NCBI RefSeq assembly: GCF_008935075.1
Contig: NZ_CP044545.1
Coordinates: 1,825,501-1,889,500, forward strand
Direction: 5' to 3'
DNA: 64,000 nt
Source of the DNA: Pradoshia sp. D12
GTDB lineage: Bacteria > Bacillota > Bacilli > Bacillales > Pradoshiaceae
Shown: positions 46,384 to 55,337 of the stretch, one piece after another
Layout: every line of letters begins with the position of its first letter
Position numbering within the stretch: the stretch's first letter is position 1
The notes under the pieces: generated by a model
The model's input: only the letters and a program-made list of their open reading frames with translations
Database searches by the model: none
What the model was told of the DNA's origin: nothing
Program-made: the position numbers and the translations under genes

Positions 46384-48048
46384 TTGGAGTTCGATGCGAT
46401 CGTTATTGGGGCTGGTTTGGCCGGTTTGGTGGCTACAGCAGAAATTGCAGATGCAGGGAAAAAGGTATTATTGCTAGATCAAGAACCTGAAGCTTCATTA
46501 GGCGGACAAGCTTGGTGGTCATTCGGTGGTTTATTTTTAGTGGATTCCCCTGAACAACGTCGTATGGGTATTAAAGATTCTAAGGAATTGGCTTGGCAGG
46601 ATTGGATGGGTACTGCAGGGTTTGATCGAGATGAGGAGGATTATTGGGGCAAAAAATGGGCAGAAGCGTATATTGACTTTGCTGCTGGAGAAAAACGTGC
46701 TTGGCTTCATAAACAAGGAGTTCGTTTTTTTCCTGTAGTTGGTTGGGCTGAAAGAGGAGGTTATTTGGCTGAAGGACATGGTAACTCAGTACCAAGATTT
46801 CATATTGTTTGGGGAACAGGTCCAGGTATTGTATCGCCTTTTGAAAAAAGGGTAAGAGAGCATATTAAAAATGGATTAGTTGATTATCGTCCTCGTCACC
46901 GTGTAGATGAACTGATGAGCAGTAATGGGATAATTCAGGGGGTGAAGGGTTCCATATTGGCAGCCAGTTCGGCTTTAAGAGGTGAGAAAAGTAACAGGGA
47001 CGTTATTACTCATTTTGAGTTTTCTGGTAAAGCAGTTCTTGTTTCGAGCGGGGGTATCGGAGCCAACCATGATTTAATTCGCACAAATTGGCCAGAAAGA
47101 CTGGGGCCGCCTCCAAAGAACATGATTTCAGGGGTCCCGGCACATGTGGATGGCAGAATGCTGGGGATATCAGAAGAGGCAGGTGGGCGTATTGTAAATC
47201 GAGATCGTATGTGGCATTACACAGAGGGAATCAAAAACTGGAACTCGGTATGGGAAAACCATGGAATTAGAATTTTGCCAGGTCCGTCCTCTATTTGGCT
47301 GAATGCAACAGGCCAGCGCTTCCCGGCCCCCAACTTTCCTGGGTATGATACACTTGGCACCCTGGAGGCTATCCAAAAAACAGGATTTGATTACTCATGG
47401 TTTATTTTGACACAAAAAATGATTGAGAAAGAATTTGCGCTATCCGGTTCTGAGCAAAATCCGGATTTAACGAATAAAAGTATCCGCAAGGTCTTAAGCA
47501 GAGTACTCCCTGGTCCTCCTGGTCCGGTAAAGGCATTTATGGATCATGGCGAGGATTTTGTCATTGCAGATAACTTAGTGGAACTGGTTAAAGGAATGAA
47601 TGAATTAACAAAAGATAATCTATTAAATTACGAAGAAATTGAAAGACAAATAAAAGCGAGAGATCGTGAAATGGATCATACATTCACAAAGGATTTGCAA
47701 ATTACGGCATTAAGGGGAGCGAGAAATTACATAGGTGACAAATTAATCCGAGTCGCCAAACCGCATAAAATACTTGATCCTCAAAATGGACCATTGATTG
47801 CTGTTCGTTTAAACATTGTAAGTCGCAAAACTCTAGGCGGGCTACAAACAGATTTATCAGCACGAGTCCTCAATTCTAAGGGTGAGGCAATACCTGGCTT
47901 TTATGCAGCTGGTGAGGTTTCTGGATTTGGAGGGGGAGGAGTTCACGGATATCGTTCGCTAGAGGGGACATTTCTTGGAGGCTGTTTATTTACAGGCAGG
48001 GTAGCAGGCAGGGCAATCGCTTCCTACTTAAAAGAGAAAAAGGATTAA
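46384..48048 (+). CDS. FAD-binding dehydrogenase (fumarate reductase/KstD-type flavoprotein)
   Basis: 554 residues starting at TTG after AAAGGGGGAAA. The N-terminal Rossmann motif VIGAGLAGLVATAEIADAGK binds FAD; SLGGQAWWSFGGLFLVDSPE follows. The C-terminal flavin motif GFYAAGEVSGFGGGGVHGYR, then LEGTFLGGCLFTGRVAGRAI, places it in the FAD-binding dehydrogenase group of the fumarate reductase/3-ketosteroid dehydrogenase superfamily. No signal peptide or heme or iron-sulfur partner is nearby. The substrate is unknown. Monocistronic with a terminator overlapping the stop. Confidence 0.85.
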   Translation: MEFDAIVIGAGLAGLVATAEIADAGKKVLLLDQEPEASLGGQAWWSFGGLFLVDSPEQRRMGIKDSKELAWQDWMGTAGFDRDEEDYWGKKWAEAYIDFAAGEKRAWLHKQGVRFFPVVGWAERGGYLAEGHGNSVPRFHIVWGTGPGIVSPFEKRVREHIKNGLVDYRPRHRVDELMSSNGIIQGVKGSILAASSALRGEKSNRDVITHFEFSGKAVLVSSGGIGANHDLIRTNWPERLGPPPKNMISGVPAHVDGRMLGISEEAGGRIVNRDRMWHYTEGIKNWNSVWENHGIRILPGPSSIWLNATGQRFPAPNFPGYDTLGTLEAIQKTGFDYSWFILTQKMIEKEFALSGSEQNPDLTNKSIRKVLSRVLPGPPGPVKAFMDHGEDFVIADNLVELVKGMNELTKDNLLNYEEIERQIKARDREMDHTFTKDLQITALRGARNYIGDKLIRVAKPHKILDPQNGPLIAVRLNIVSRKTLGGLQTDLSARVLNSKGEAIPGFYAAGEVSGFGGGGVHGYRSLEGTFLGGCLFTGRVAGRAIASYLKEKKD

Positions 48049-48074
48049 ACCGAGGAAGGTTTAATCCTTTTTTT
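48038..48074. terminator. Bidirectional terminator
   Basis: AAAAGGATTAAACC / GGTTTAATCCTTTT 14-bp stem, 6-base loop, T-run; between convergent genes and overlapping the flavoprotein stop. Confidence 0.9.
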
Positions 48075-48086
48075 GCTTTTGACAGA

Positions 48087-49853
48087 TTAAATGTATGTGT
48101 CTTTTAATCCGCAGTATGCATCAACTGGGCTGTCACCCTTGAATGGTGATTTACCCATCATTTTTTCTACTAGTACTTCAATTGTTTCTTTATTACCGTC
48201 ATACGTGTTGATGTATGTTTTCACTTGTGGAACATCCGCTAAGTGGAATGGGTAGTTTACAGAAACAAAGATTGTTGGTACTTCGTGTACATAGAACGGA
48301 ATATCAGGTGTTCCTTTTAACGCATTCCATGTCATACGTTGAACAACTTCACCCATTTTGATATTAGCGATATTAATGATTAAATCATATTTATCTGTTA
48401 ATTCTTTAATAGGGCGTTTTGCTGCATATGCGTTCATGATGCTCTTCATTTGTTCTTCTGGTGGCAGGTCCGCGATTTTATCCATTGGAGATTCGTGAAT
48501 TTCCACTTCAAAGCCTTGCGCTTCAAGCTCTGCTTTCAGAAGATCAATTGGCTTAGGTTTGTTACCGCTAATTAATTTACTGAATGCACCTTCAGCAGTT
48601 TTAACATTAACTAGTAATACTCGTTTGTATTTTTCAGGAGTAACAGGCCAAATATCTTGTTTGTCTTTTACCAATGTGATTGCACGATCAGTAACTTCTT
48701 TAAATAGCTTAACGTTTTCAGGAAGACCGATTTGTTTAAGCGCTTCTTCTTTCGGCATCATGATTTCCGTTTTTGCTTTTTTGTGAAGACCTAAAGATGC
48801 TTTAAGACCAAGGATACGAGTAAGAGCTGCTTCTAAACGCTCTTCTGTAATAATACCGTTTTTGTATCCGTCCATCATGTAGCCGAAATCTTCATCTGGA
48901 TCGTTGAAGAATAAGAATAAGTCACAACCAGCAGCAATAGCAGTAGGAAGCATTTCGCTGCGTTTCATTGCAGAAGTCATCGCAACCATGTGGCTCGCAT
49001 CTGTAACAACAACGCCATTGAATTCTAATTTACCACGTAATAAATCTGTGATTAGCTCTTTAGAAAGAGTTGCTGGCAGCAAATCTTCATCTGTAAGGCT
49101 AGGGTTGAAGTGCTTGGAATAAGCAGGCATATGGATGTGACCAGCCATGATAGAAGGTAGGCCAGCATCGATTAAGCCTTTGTAAACTTTTCCGAAAGTT
49201 TCATCCCACTCATCACAAGATAGGCTGTTAGGCGCGAAGGATAAATGCTGGTCACGCTCATCTACGCCGTCACCAGGGAAGTGTTTAGCAGCAGGTGCAA
49301 TTCCGCTTTCCTGGATACCTTTCATGTAAGCCAAGCTCATTTCTAAAACTTGATCAGGGTCAGAACCAAAAGTACGGCTAGAGATGATTGGGTTACGCCA
49401 GTTCATGTGAATATCTACGATTGGCGCAAAGCTCCAGTTACATCCGATTGCAGACGCTTCTACACCAGAAACTCGGCCCATTTCATATGCCCATTTCGCA
49501 TCTTTTGTTGCACCGATTTTAACTTCAAGACCAACTTCAGTACCGTCTGTACAAGCTCCATTACCGCCTGCTTCTGTGTTTGCAGCAATTAGCAATGGAA
49601 TTTTGCTGTTTTCTTGAAGAATTTTATTTTGATCGTAAACTTCTTCAGCTTTACCAGGATTGTAACGTACAGCACCGATATGGTAGTTGTTTAGCATACC
49701 TGTTAAATATTCTTCAGTACGGCTAGCTCCCATATTAACGAATAATTGGCCAATCTTTTCTTCGATTGTCATAGAATTAATTGTGTCTGTTACCCATTTA
49801 ATATCTTCATCAGATAAATGGTATGGTTTTGCTTTTAAATCCACTTTAGTCAT
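48087..49853 (-). CDS. Glycoside hydrolase family 3, NagZ-like
   Basis: 588 residues from ATG 49853 (AAGGGAG upstream); the open frame extends 40 codons further without support. The GH3 barrel shows EEKIGQLFVNMG, AAKHFPGDGVDERDQHLSF (the acid/base loop of beta-N-acetylglucosaminidases) and GVVVTDASHM, with the nucleophile Asp. A GH3 C-terminal domain follows (about 380-588). No signal peptide, so cytosolic, unlike secreted B. subtilis NagZ. A role in trimming imported GlcNAc-anhydroMurNAc or related glycans, alongside the mur operon, is inferred. Confidence 0.85.
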   Translation of the reverse strand: MTKVDLKAKPYHLSDEDIKWVTDTINSMTIEEKIGQLFVNMGASRTEEYLTGMLNNYHIGAVRYNPGKAEEVYDQNKILQENSKIPLLIAANTEAGGNGACTDGTEVGLEVKIGATKDAKWAYEMGRVSGVEASAIGCNWSFAPIVDIHMNWRNPIISSRTFGSDPDQVLEMSLAYMKGIQESGIAPAAKHFPGDGVDERDQHLSFAPNSLSCDEWDETFGKVYKGLIDAGLPSIMAGHIHMPAYSKHFNPSLTDEDLLPATLSKELITDLLRGKLEFNGVVVTDASHMVAMTSAMKRSEMLPTAIAAGCDLFLFFNDPDEDFGYMMDGYKNGIITEERLEAALTRILGLKASLGLHKKAKTEIMMPKEEALKQIGLPENVKLFKEVTDRAITLVKDKQDIWPVTPEKYKRVLLVNVKTAEGAFSKLISGNKPKPIDLLKAELEAQGFEVEIHESPMDKIADLPPEEQMKSIMNAYAAKRPIKELTDKYDLIINIANIKMGEVVQRMTWNALKGTPDIPFYVHEVPTIFVSVNYPFHLADVPQVKTYINTYDGNKETIEVLVEKMMGKSPFKGDSPVDAYCGLKDTYI

Positions 49854-50202
49854 CCTATGTAATACTCCCTTACTAAATATTTGAGAAAAATTTCTATCAT
49901 CATGTAGTATGTACGATTTTCCTTTATTTATGTTTAGGCTTTCATAATTAAAGACGAAGGCATCAACCTTCAAATAAATTAGCCATACATTTAAACTACA
50001 AAAAAGTAATTTAACTCAACCACTAGTATTCTAGCATACTAGTTTAAGGATTTCTATAGAAAGTTCAATATTTCACAAACTTATTCAGGATTTAAATAAT
50101 AAAGATTAATATTTAGAAAAGCCATACAATTGTCAAGATACCTATAGGTACAGTGTTTGATAACGGGAATAATGATAATAGAAGAAAAAGGGGGGATAGA
50201 CG
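49854..50202. other. Intergenic, no further gene seen
   Basis: About 350 AT-rich bases between divergent units, presumably holding both promoters. No operator resembling the murQ palindrome was seen here. Confidence 0.4.
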
Positions 50203-50364
50203 ATGATTCTAAGATTTTCAATACTAATCTTACTCGATATCATTTTTGCAATTACCCTTATTGATCAGCAGCTCATATTGGCAGCACTGATTGCTCTTGC
50301 CTTTGTTTATTATACAATAGAGCTTGCAGCTGAAATGGAGTTTGACAATGTGGAATTTGAGTAA
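50203..50364 (+). CDS. Small membrane protein, 53 residues
   Basis: Starts MILRFSILILLDIIFAITLI and ends with an acidic tail AAEMEFDNVEFE. Two hydrophobic helices separated by DQQ. AAGGGGGGA lies 7 bases before the ATG and a terminator follows 80 bases past the stop. Unrecognised; likely an integral membrane peptide. Confidence 0.65.
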   Translation: MILRFSILILLDIIFAITLIDQQLILAALIALAFVYYTIELAAEMEFDNVEFE

Positions 50365-50445
50365 GTTCACTTATGATTACCTAAGCGATTAAATGAATTC
50401 ACAAAGATGTGTATTACACATAATTCATATAAATATCTAAACAGT

Positions 50446-50483
50446 AGAACGAAAGGGCAGGTATGCTCTTTCGTTCTTACTTG
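50446..50483 (+). terminator. Terminator after the 53-residue ORF
   Basis: AGAACGAAAGGGCA / TGCTCTTTCGTTCT 14-bp stem with one G-U, 4-base loop; the T-run is weak. Confidence 0.65.
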
Positions 50484-50564
50484 TTAGACTGTTAGGAAAT
50501 TAACCGACTCGGTTTAATTACCTTATAAAAGAAAAACTCAAAGTATAAATTCAGGATTTTATAT

Positions 50565-51062
50565 TTATTCTACATTCTCTACTCGGTGAGCTAAACGGCT
50601 GGAAGCGGCAGCAGCAATCGCCCCAACAATATCATCCAGGAAGGTATGGCATTCACCGGAGGATTTATCATTCAATTTTGCCAGTATGCCTGGTTTCTTT
50701 TTATCAATATATCCATAATTGGTAAAACCAATAGAACCATATACATTCACGATGCTAAATGCTAAAATCTCATCAACCCCATATAATCCTTCATCAGTCC
50801 GGATTATGGATTGTAAAGGTTCTTCAAGCATCCCTTTTTCGGAAAGCATATCTAGTTGTATGCCAGTTAAAATGGCATTTTGGACTTCGCGTTTTGAGAG
50901 TACGCGCTCCACATTTTTAATACACTCATCCAATAGCAGATTTTCATGATATTGATGCTGAAGGTATAAAACTAATTCACCAATATCTGTAACTGTCACC
51001 CCTCGATCATGCAACCATTTTCTTGCTGTTTGTTCAGTCATATCTACAGGTTTCCCTTTCAT
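50565..51062 (-). CDS. yutG: Phosphatidylglycerophosphatase A-like protein YutG
   Basis: 165 residues from ATG 51062; the frame stays open 18 codons upstream and an ATG 7 codons downstream is also possible, as no SD is decisive. PgpA-family fold: RTDEGLYGVDEILAFSIVNV and the C-terminal SSGECHTFLDDIVGAIAAAA with conserved acidic residues. E. coli PgpA removes phosphate from phosphatidylglycerol-phosphate, but this soluble Bacillus branch lacks clear membrane helices, so that activity is uncertain. Divergent from yutH, as neighbours yutG/yutH are in B. subtilis. Confidence 0.75.
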   Translation of the reverse strand: MKGKPVDMTEQTARKWLHDRGVTVTDIGELVLYLQHQYHENLLLDECIKNVERVLSKREVQNAILTGIQLDMLSEKGMLEEPLQSIIRTDEGLYGVDEILAFSIVNVYGSIGFTNYGYIDKKKPGILAKLNDKSSGECHTFLDDIVGAIAAAASSRLAHRVENVE

Positions 51063-51171
51063 ACGAAGACACCAACTCCCATGCATATAGTAAGAATAAA
51101 TCTTGATGTTAACCACATATAACAGTTATCTTGCCCATATACTTATCATAGTAAGCAAGGAATTAGAGGTG

Positions 51172-52200
51172 ATGAACAATATTGTGATGAACAAACAATT
51201 ATTACACGAACAATATGGAATTACAGTTGATCAAGAAATAAGCAGTGGGGCAATAAACATATATAACGGTGGAGGCAGAGTATTCATGAGCTTTGCCATA
51301 AACATGGAAGAGCAAGACCTCCAGGAACGAAGCAGTTTGGCGTACCATATGCATAACAAAGGGGAGAAGGGAGTATGGCTTCCCCTGTTAAACAATGAAC
51401 AAAAGCTATTAACAAAACTGGAAAGTAACGATTATGTGGTTTGTATAAATGAAATGGAAATTCCTCAATCATATGAAGTGGGCAGAGAGCTGGCAATATT
51501 TCATTATCGTGGCAGGTCTATTCCGCAACGAATCGTTTTTTGCAGCAGAATCGGAAAATGGAAGGAAATGTGGGAGCAGCGGGTCGATCAGCTTGAACGA
51601 GTTTGGAGAGATAAATTGGCAGCAAAGCCACAAAACGATTTTGAAAAACTGTTTATTGACAGCTATCCTTATTACGCAGGCCTTTCGGAAAACGCAATCC
51701 AATATTTAGTTGATACTGAAATAGATGAAAACCCGGAGATGGTTGATGCTGGGACCGTTTGTTATGATCGCTTTACTTCAGAAACCTGGGGACCCGGCTC
51801 AAATGGCAAATTATTTAGTGAATGGGTTTTTGACCATAGTGCGAGGGATATTGCGGAGTGGATACGCGCTTATTATTTTAAACAGCCAAATACATACCAT
51901 CAGGGTGTCGAGTCATTTTTGCGCCAATATCAATCAATCACCCCTTTATCAACATTTTCTGCACGGATGTTATTCTCAAGGTTGCTCTTACCGGTTCATT
52001 ATTTTGAAATTATTGAGCAGTATTATGTAACAAAATCAGAAGGAGAAAAGACTCGTTTGGAGGAAAGATTAGAAAATTTCGTGAAGCACTCTACTATGTA
52101 TGAAAGAATGCTAAGTGAAATATATGAACTGGCTGGTATACTAAAGGGGAATATCAAAATGGTTGTTCCTGAATGGATCATGAACGGGAGAACTATTTAG
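51172..52200 (+). CDS. yutH: Spore coat-associated protein YutH (CotS family)
   Basis: 342 residues from ATG 51172; a second ATG five codons on is possible. Kinase-like fold of the CotS/YutH family. Visible stretches: LHEQYGITVDQEISSGAINI, GVWLPLLNNEQKLLTKLESN, AGTVCYDRFTSETWGPGSNG, and a helical end. Catalytic kinase motifs are degenerate, typical of coat proteins of this family. Expected mother-cell expression during sporulation. A terminator follows directly. Confidence 0.82.
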   Translation: MNNIVMNKQLLHEQYGITVDQEISSGAINIYNGGGRVFMSFAINMEEQDLQERSSLAYHMHNKGEKGVWLPLLNNEQKLLTKLESNDYVVCINEMEIPQSYEVGRELAIFHYRGRSIPQRIVFCSRIGKWKEMWEQRVDQLERVWRDKLAAKPQNDFEKLFIDSYPYYAGLSENAIQYLVDTEIDENPEMVDAGTVCYDRFTSETWGPGSNGKLFSEWVFDHSARDIAEWIRAYYFKQPNTYHQGVESFLRQYQSITPLSTFSARMLFSRLLLPVHYFEIIEQYYVTKSEGEKTRLEERLENFVKHSTMYERMLSEIYELAGILKGNIKMVVPEWIMNGRTI

Positions 52201-52208
52201 TCTATTTT

Positions 52209-52236
52209 AAGACATTCTTTGAGTGTCTTTTTTGTT
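52209..52236 (+). terminator. Terminator of yutH
   Basis: AAGACATTC / GAGTGTCTT stem with a 3-base loop, then TTTTTG. Confidence 0.85.
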
Positions 52237-52240
52237 TTAA

Positions 52241-52271
52241 ATAAAAATACTCCCGACTGTATGTCCGGGAG
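52241..52271 (-). terminator. Terminator of the RsbR-like gene
   Basis: CTCCCG / CGGGAG stem with a 10-base loop; U-rich on the minus strand (TATTTTTAT). Confidence 0.8.
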
Positions 52272-52280
52272 AGAAATTTA

Positions 52281-53105
52281 TCATAGGATATCTTTAACAG
52301 CCAAATGTAAGCTAGAGTAGCTTTTAGCTGTAAATTTAATTCCGAGGTTTACCATTGTTTGTGCAATTTCTATTCGGATACCGGATAAGCGCGTCTCGAT
52401 ACCGATGAGTCGCAATGCATCAATAACTTTAAATATCTGATGAGCCACCATTGTGTCCGTAATCGGAACTCCTGATAGATCAATAATAATATAACTTAGA
52501 TCATATTCACTTCCAGCCTGTAATGCTTTTTCCATCAAGTGGCTTGCACGTTGAGTGTCTAATACTCCAATGATTGGAATAATCCCGATATTGGATGTAA
52601 TCCTAACAACAGGAATAGACAGTTCAAAAGCAGTCCTCTCCGCTAATACGATTCTATTGGAGTATTGTGAAGAATAAGAAATACTAAGCCAGTGTATCGC
52701 TTTATCAACAACTGAATCGAATTTAGAAATGATTTCATAGAAAACGTCCAGACTTACTGAATATTTTTTAGCTTGGTCCTTGATGATACCGCCAATTTTA
52801 TCACGATAAAATCTAACTTCTTCTATTGCATCAGCAAGTGATAAATTTAAGTTTATGAGTAAATCAACGGTTTCCTTTCCCCATTCTTTTAAAACTGCAA
52901 AGGTTTCGTTTTGCTCTTGGGCAATTGAAAATCCATATATCTCTATAAGGGTTTTTCGCCAAGTTTTAACCATACTATTGATTTCCTCGGAATATGTATT
53001 CGTAGCGTCTTTAAATCGTAAATCTGCAAGAGTATCTTCGGAAGAGATTATGTGAGTTGAAACACCTTCTAAAAACACATGTATGCTACTATCAATGCTA
53101 TGCAT
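52281..53105 (-). CDS. RsbR-type stressosome protein (STAS domain)
   Basis: 274 residues. The N-terminal half is an RsbR-N-like, non-heme globin-type sensor; the C-terminal half (about 160-274) is a STAS domain. The two phospho-Thr sites of RsbR are conserved with the same spacing: Thr184 (GVLDTQRA) and Thr218 (PITDTMVAHQ), 34 residues apart like Thr171 and Thr205. Such paralogues (RsbRA-RD) build the stressosome that feeds SigB. No rsbS or rsbT is adjacent. AGGAG 8 bases before the ATG. The SigB-type promoter of the catalase in this window is a plausible downstream target of that pathway. Confidence 0.88.
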   Translation of the reverse strand: MHSIDSSIHVFLEGVSTHIISSEDTLADLRFKDATNTYSEEINSMVKTWRKTLIEIYGFSIAQEQNETFAVLKEWGKETVDLLINLNLSLADAIEEVRFYRDKIGGIIKDQAKKYSVSLDVFYEIISKFDSVVDKAIHWLSISYSSQYSNRIVLAERTAFELSIPVVRITSNIGIIPIIGVLDTQRASHLMEKALQAGSEYDLSYIIIDLSGVPITDTMVAHQIFKVIDALRLIGIETRLSGIRIEIAQTMVNLGIKFTAKSYSSLHLAVKDIL

Positions 53106-53604
53106 ATCAACAGCTCCTAATTACTGCGATTTATGACCCATTGTTTTTTTGCAAAGAAAAAAACCCTTTAGAAGGATTAATTTTGAAAATATTTAAGCGC
53201 ATATCCAATAAGCTAATAACCCTTATACAAAGAATGTATATTATTTTCTCTAACATAACAGTTGGAGAATAAACTGTAAAGAAATACCTATTTACAAAAT
53301 GCTTCACATTTAACCAAATTATCTTAAGATTTGCGTAGTTAGAGATAGGGTAACCCGGTATATGGGTGGTAAATAATTGAAATATGTAGGCAAATATTTT
53401 AATTGGAATTGCAGAAGCATACGAGAGGAAAGAGGGACACGCTAAATAACTTAACTTTGGACAGCATTATATTGAATAATAAAAGTAACAAAATGGAATT
53501 GAGTATATATTAAATAGATGGTTCAATCTTATAATAATAGAGAAAATGGACTATGCATGCATTAACCGAAAAAAATCCTGTTCAGAGTAAGAAGAGGTGT
53601 TTGA
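53106..53604. other. Intergenic, no gene seen
   Basis: About 500 AT-rich bases between divergent genes. An open frame (53057-53272) runs through it but lacks SD and normal composition. No repeats or operators stand out. Confidence 0.4.
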
Positions 53605-54366
53605 ATGATTATCTTACGTAATTTATATTTTAAACTAACACATATGTCTTGGTTATTATTGACCACATCAACCATATTTTTAATCGTATTCTGTACAATT
53701 ATGCTCAGGTTGATTGAACCAGATACGTTTACTACCTATATGGACTCGTTATGGTTCACAATGACGACCATGTTGACGGTTGGATATGGAGACATGTCAC
53801 CGACTACTATAGAAGGAAGAATATTTACAATCCTATTTTTGTATGTGGTTGGTATTGGTTTATTCGCCACTTTTATCGGAAAAGTTATGGAAAGTTTTAC
53901 GGTTTACAGAAGACGTAAAGAGGGTGGAGAGCTTATGTATGAAGGAAAGAATCATATTGTTATCATAGATTGGTCACATAAGGCGCAAAACGCAGTTAAG
54001 GAAATTTTAGACAAGAATAAAAAGGCGGAAATAGTGGTTATAGATATGCTTGAAAAGCTATCTTATGTAAATGGAAATATCCATTATATAAGAGGAGAGG
54101 CCTCGAATGTTGAGGTATTAAAGAAAGCCAATATCCAAAATGCAAAATCTATCTTGATTTTCTCTGATGATCGGATTCAGAATCAAACCTTAACTGACGG
54201 AAAGTCATTAATGATTGCATGTGCGGTTGAAAGAATCGCCTCTCATGTCCATACAGTTGTCGAAATTGAAAGAGAAGAGCATGTTGAAAATTTCTCACAT
54301 ATTAATATTGATAAATTTATACTATCCAATGGAACGATTGCCAAGATGGTAGTAGATGCAATGTAA
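53605..54366 (+). CDS. Two-helix potassium channel with RCK_N domain (short YugO/MthK-like)
   Basis: 253 residues. Two membrane helices flank the K+ selectivity filter TVGYGD at residues 58-63 (FTMTTMLTVGYGDMSPTT). A TrkA-N/RCK_N Rossmann domain follows (NHIVIIDWSHKAQNAVKEIL, IHYIRGEASNVEVLKKANIQ, ILIFSDDRIQNQTLTDGKSL). The protein stops at SNGTIAKMVVDAM, just where RCK_C would begin in B. subtilis YugO (328 residues). It may therefore be C-terminally truncated or a natural short form. SD AGAAGAGGTG. Confidence 0.85.
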   Translation: MIILRNLYFKLTHMSWLLLTTSTIFLIVFCTIMLRLIEPDTFTTYMDSLWFTMTTMLTVGYGDMSPTTIEGRIFTILFLYVVGIGLFATFIGKVMESFTVYRRRKEGGELMYEGKNHIVIIDWSHKAQNAVKEILDKNKKAEIVVIDMLEKLSYVNGNIHYIRGEASNVEVLKKANIQNAKSILIFSDDRIQNQTLTDGKSLMIACAVERIASHVHTVVEIEREEHVENFSHINIDKFILSNGTIAKMVVDAM

Positions 54367-54370
54367 GTGA

Positions 54371-54586
54371 GATAACAGGCAAGGCATAAATTTAGAGCTA
54401 GTAGGTGGATTATTTAAGGATATCGCTTATCTACTGCCGTTTGTTCATGCTGTTGAAGCTGGAAAAGCTGCATTAAGCGGAGTTTATAGAAATATGTTTC
54501 CGCATCTATGGTGGGTACTTGGGTATGCTGTTATTATTCTATTTATTTCAATATTTGTTTTTAAAAAGAGAACTCAGGAAGTCTAA
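54371..54586 (+). pseudogene. C-terminal remnant of an ABC-2/YhgE-type permease
   Basis: A frame open without start codon gives GGLFKDIAYLLPFVHAVEAG, then LSGVYRNMFPHLWWVLGYAV and a last membrane helix ending FVFKKRTQEV before TAA. This is the typical C-terminus of ABC-2-type/YhgE-like permeases (PHLWWV followed by a terminal helix). The remaining several hundred residues are absent. It starts 5 bases after the K+ channel stop in another frame and has kept the original terminator. Confidence 0.75.
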
Positions 54587-54604
54587 TTATTAACTTAAAA
54601 TTAT

Positions 54605-54657
54605 AGATGATTAATCATCTGAAATTGGTGCATGGTCATTAGGCCATGCTTATTTTA
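54605..54657 (+). terminator. Palindrome and terminator after the permease remnant
   Basis: A perfect palindrome AGATGATTAATCATCT (54605-54620) is followed by GCATGG / GCCATGC at 54630-54649 and TTATTTT. Confidence 0.65.
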
Positions 54658-54789
54658 GTGAAGTCAGAATTTACCAATCCATCAGATAAGAGGATCATTA
54701 TTCTTCTAGAATTTAAAGCAGCTTTTTCGCATTATTAATGAAGGATTTTACCATATATCAATAGAATTAAATTGGAAAGGAGGATATCT

Positions 54790-55038
54790 ATGAACACATA
54801 CGGCAGATTATCTTTATTAACAGTAGGCATCTGTATAGTCTTATCCTATTTTATAACGGATAATATGGCATATCCTAGATTGTTCTTGTTAATGGCTACC
54901 ATCTTATCTATAGCAGGAATCGTCTTTGCTATTTTATCTAAAAAAATGGTAAGCATGATTTTTGGTATCCTCCTAAATGCCCTTATCTGGGTTGGCTTTT
55001 TCATATTAATATTAGTTGTAGGTATAGGTATAAACTAA
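54790..55038 (+). CDS. Small three-helix membrane protein
   Basis: 82 residues from ATG 54790, chosen because AAAGGAGG lies 8 bases upstream. Three hydrophobic helices (about 7-22, 28-45, 50-80) and few charges. It resembles the small hydrophobic DUF proteins widespread in Bacillus but I cannot assign a family. Ends before a long terminator. Confidence 0.7.
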   Translation: MNTYGRLSLLTVGICIVLSYFITDNMAYPRLFLLMATILSIAGIVFAILSKKMVSMIFGILLNALIWVGFFILILVVGIGIN

Positions 55039-55094
55039 AGGACCCTCCTTATTGATAGTGTATCAAATTAATAATTTTTAATAGCAGACCGCTC

Positions 55095-55142
55095 TATCTA
55101 TTTATAAAATGATTCTATAGGTAGATATCCTTTTTTTTTTTA
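55095..55142 (+). terminator. Terminator
   Basis: TATCTA-TATA / TATA-TAGATA stem, 9-base loop, then TCC and a run of 12 T. Confidence 0.8.
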
Positions 55143-55337
55143 CGTCTTTCCAATCGGAGCGGCGTTTTATTTTTGCTTTCATAATCACATTTTCAACTAA
55201 TTTTCTAATGAATGATGGTGCTTATACATAACGAAAGGACTGGAATTAAATACATATAAAAAGACATTATTATTTTGATATAATGAAATCCTCTGTTAAT
55301 TTAATTGAATAGGCGAAAGGAACACTTAAGATATAAA

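Noticed and set aside
53057..53272. 71-codon ORF divergent from the RsbR-like gene
   Set aside because: Overlaps the RsbR start on the other strand, lacks SD and has Tyr/Leu-rich low-quality composition.
54605..54620. AGATGATTAATCATCT palindrome as an operator
   Set aside because: It lies after the stop of the permease remnant and next to a terminator, so a 3'-end structure is the simpler reading.
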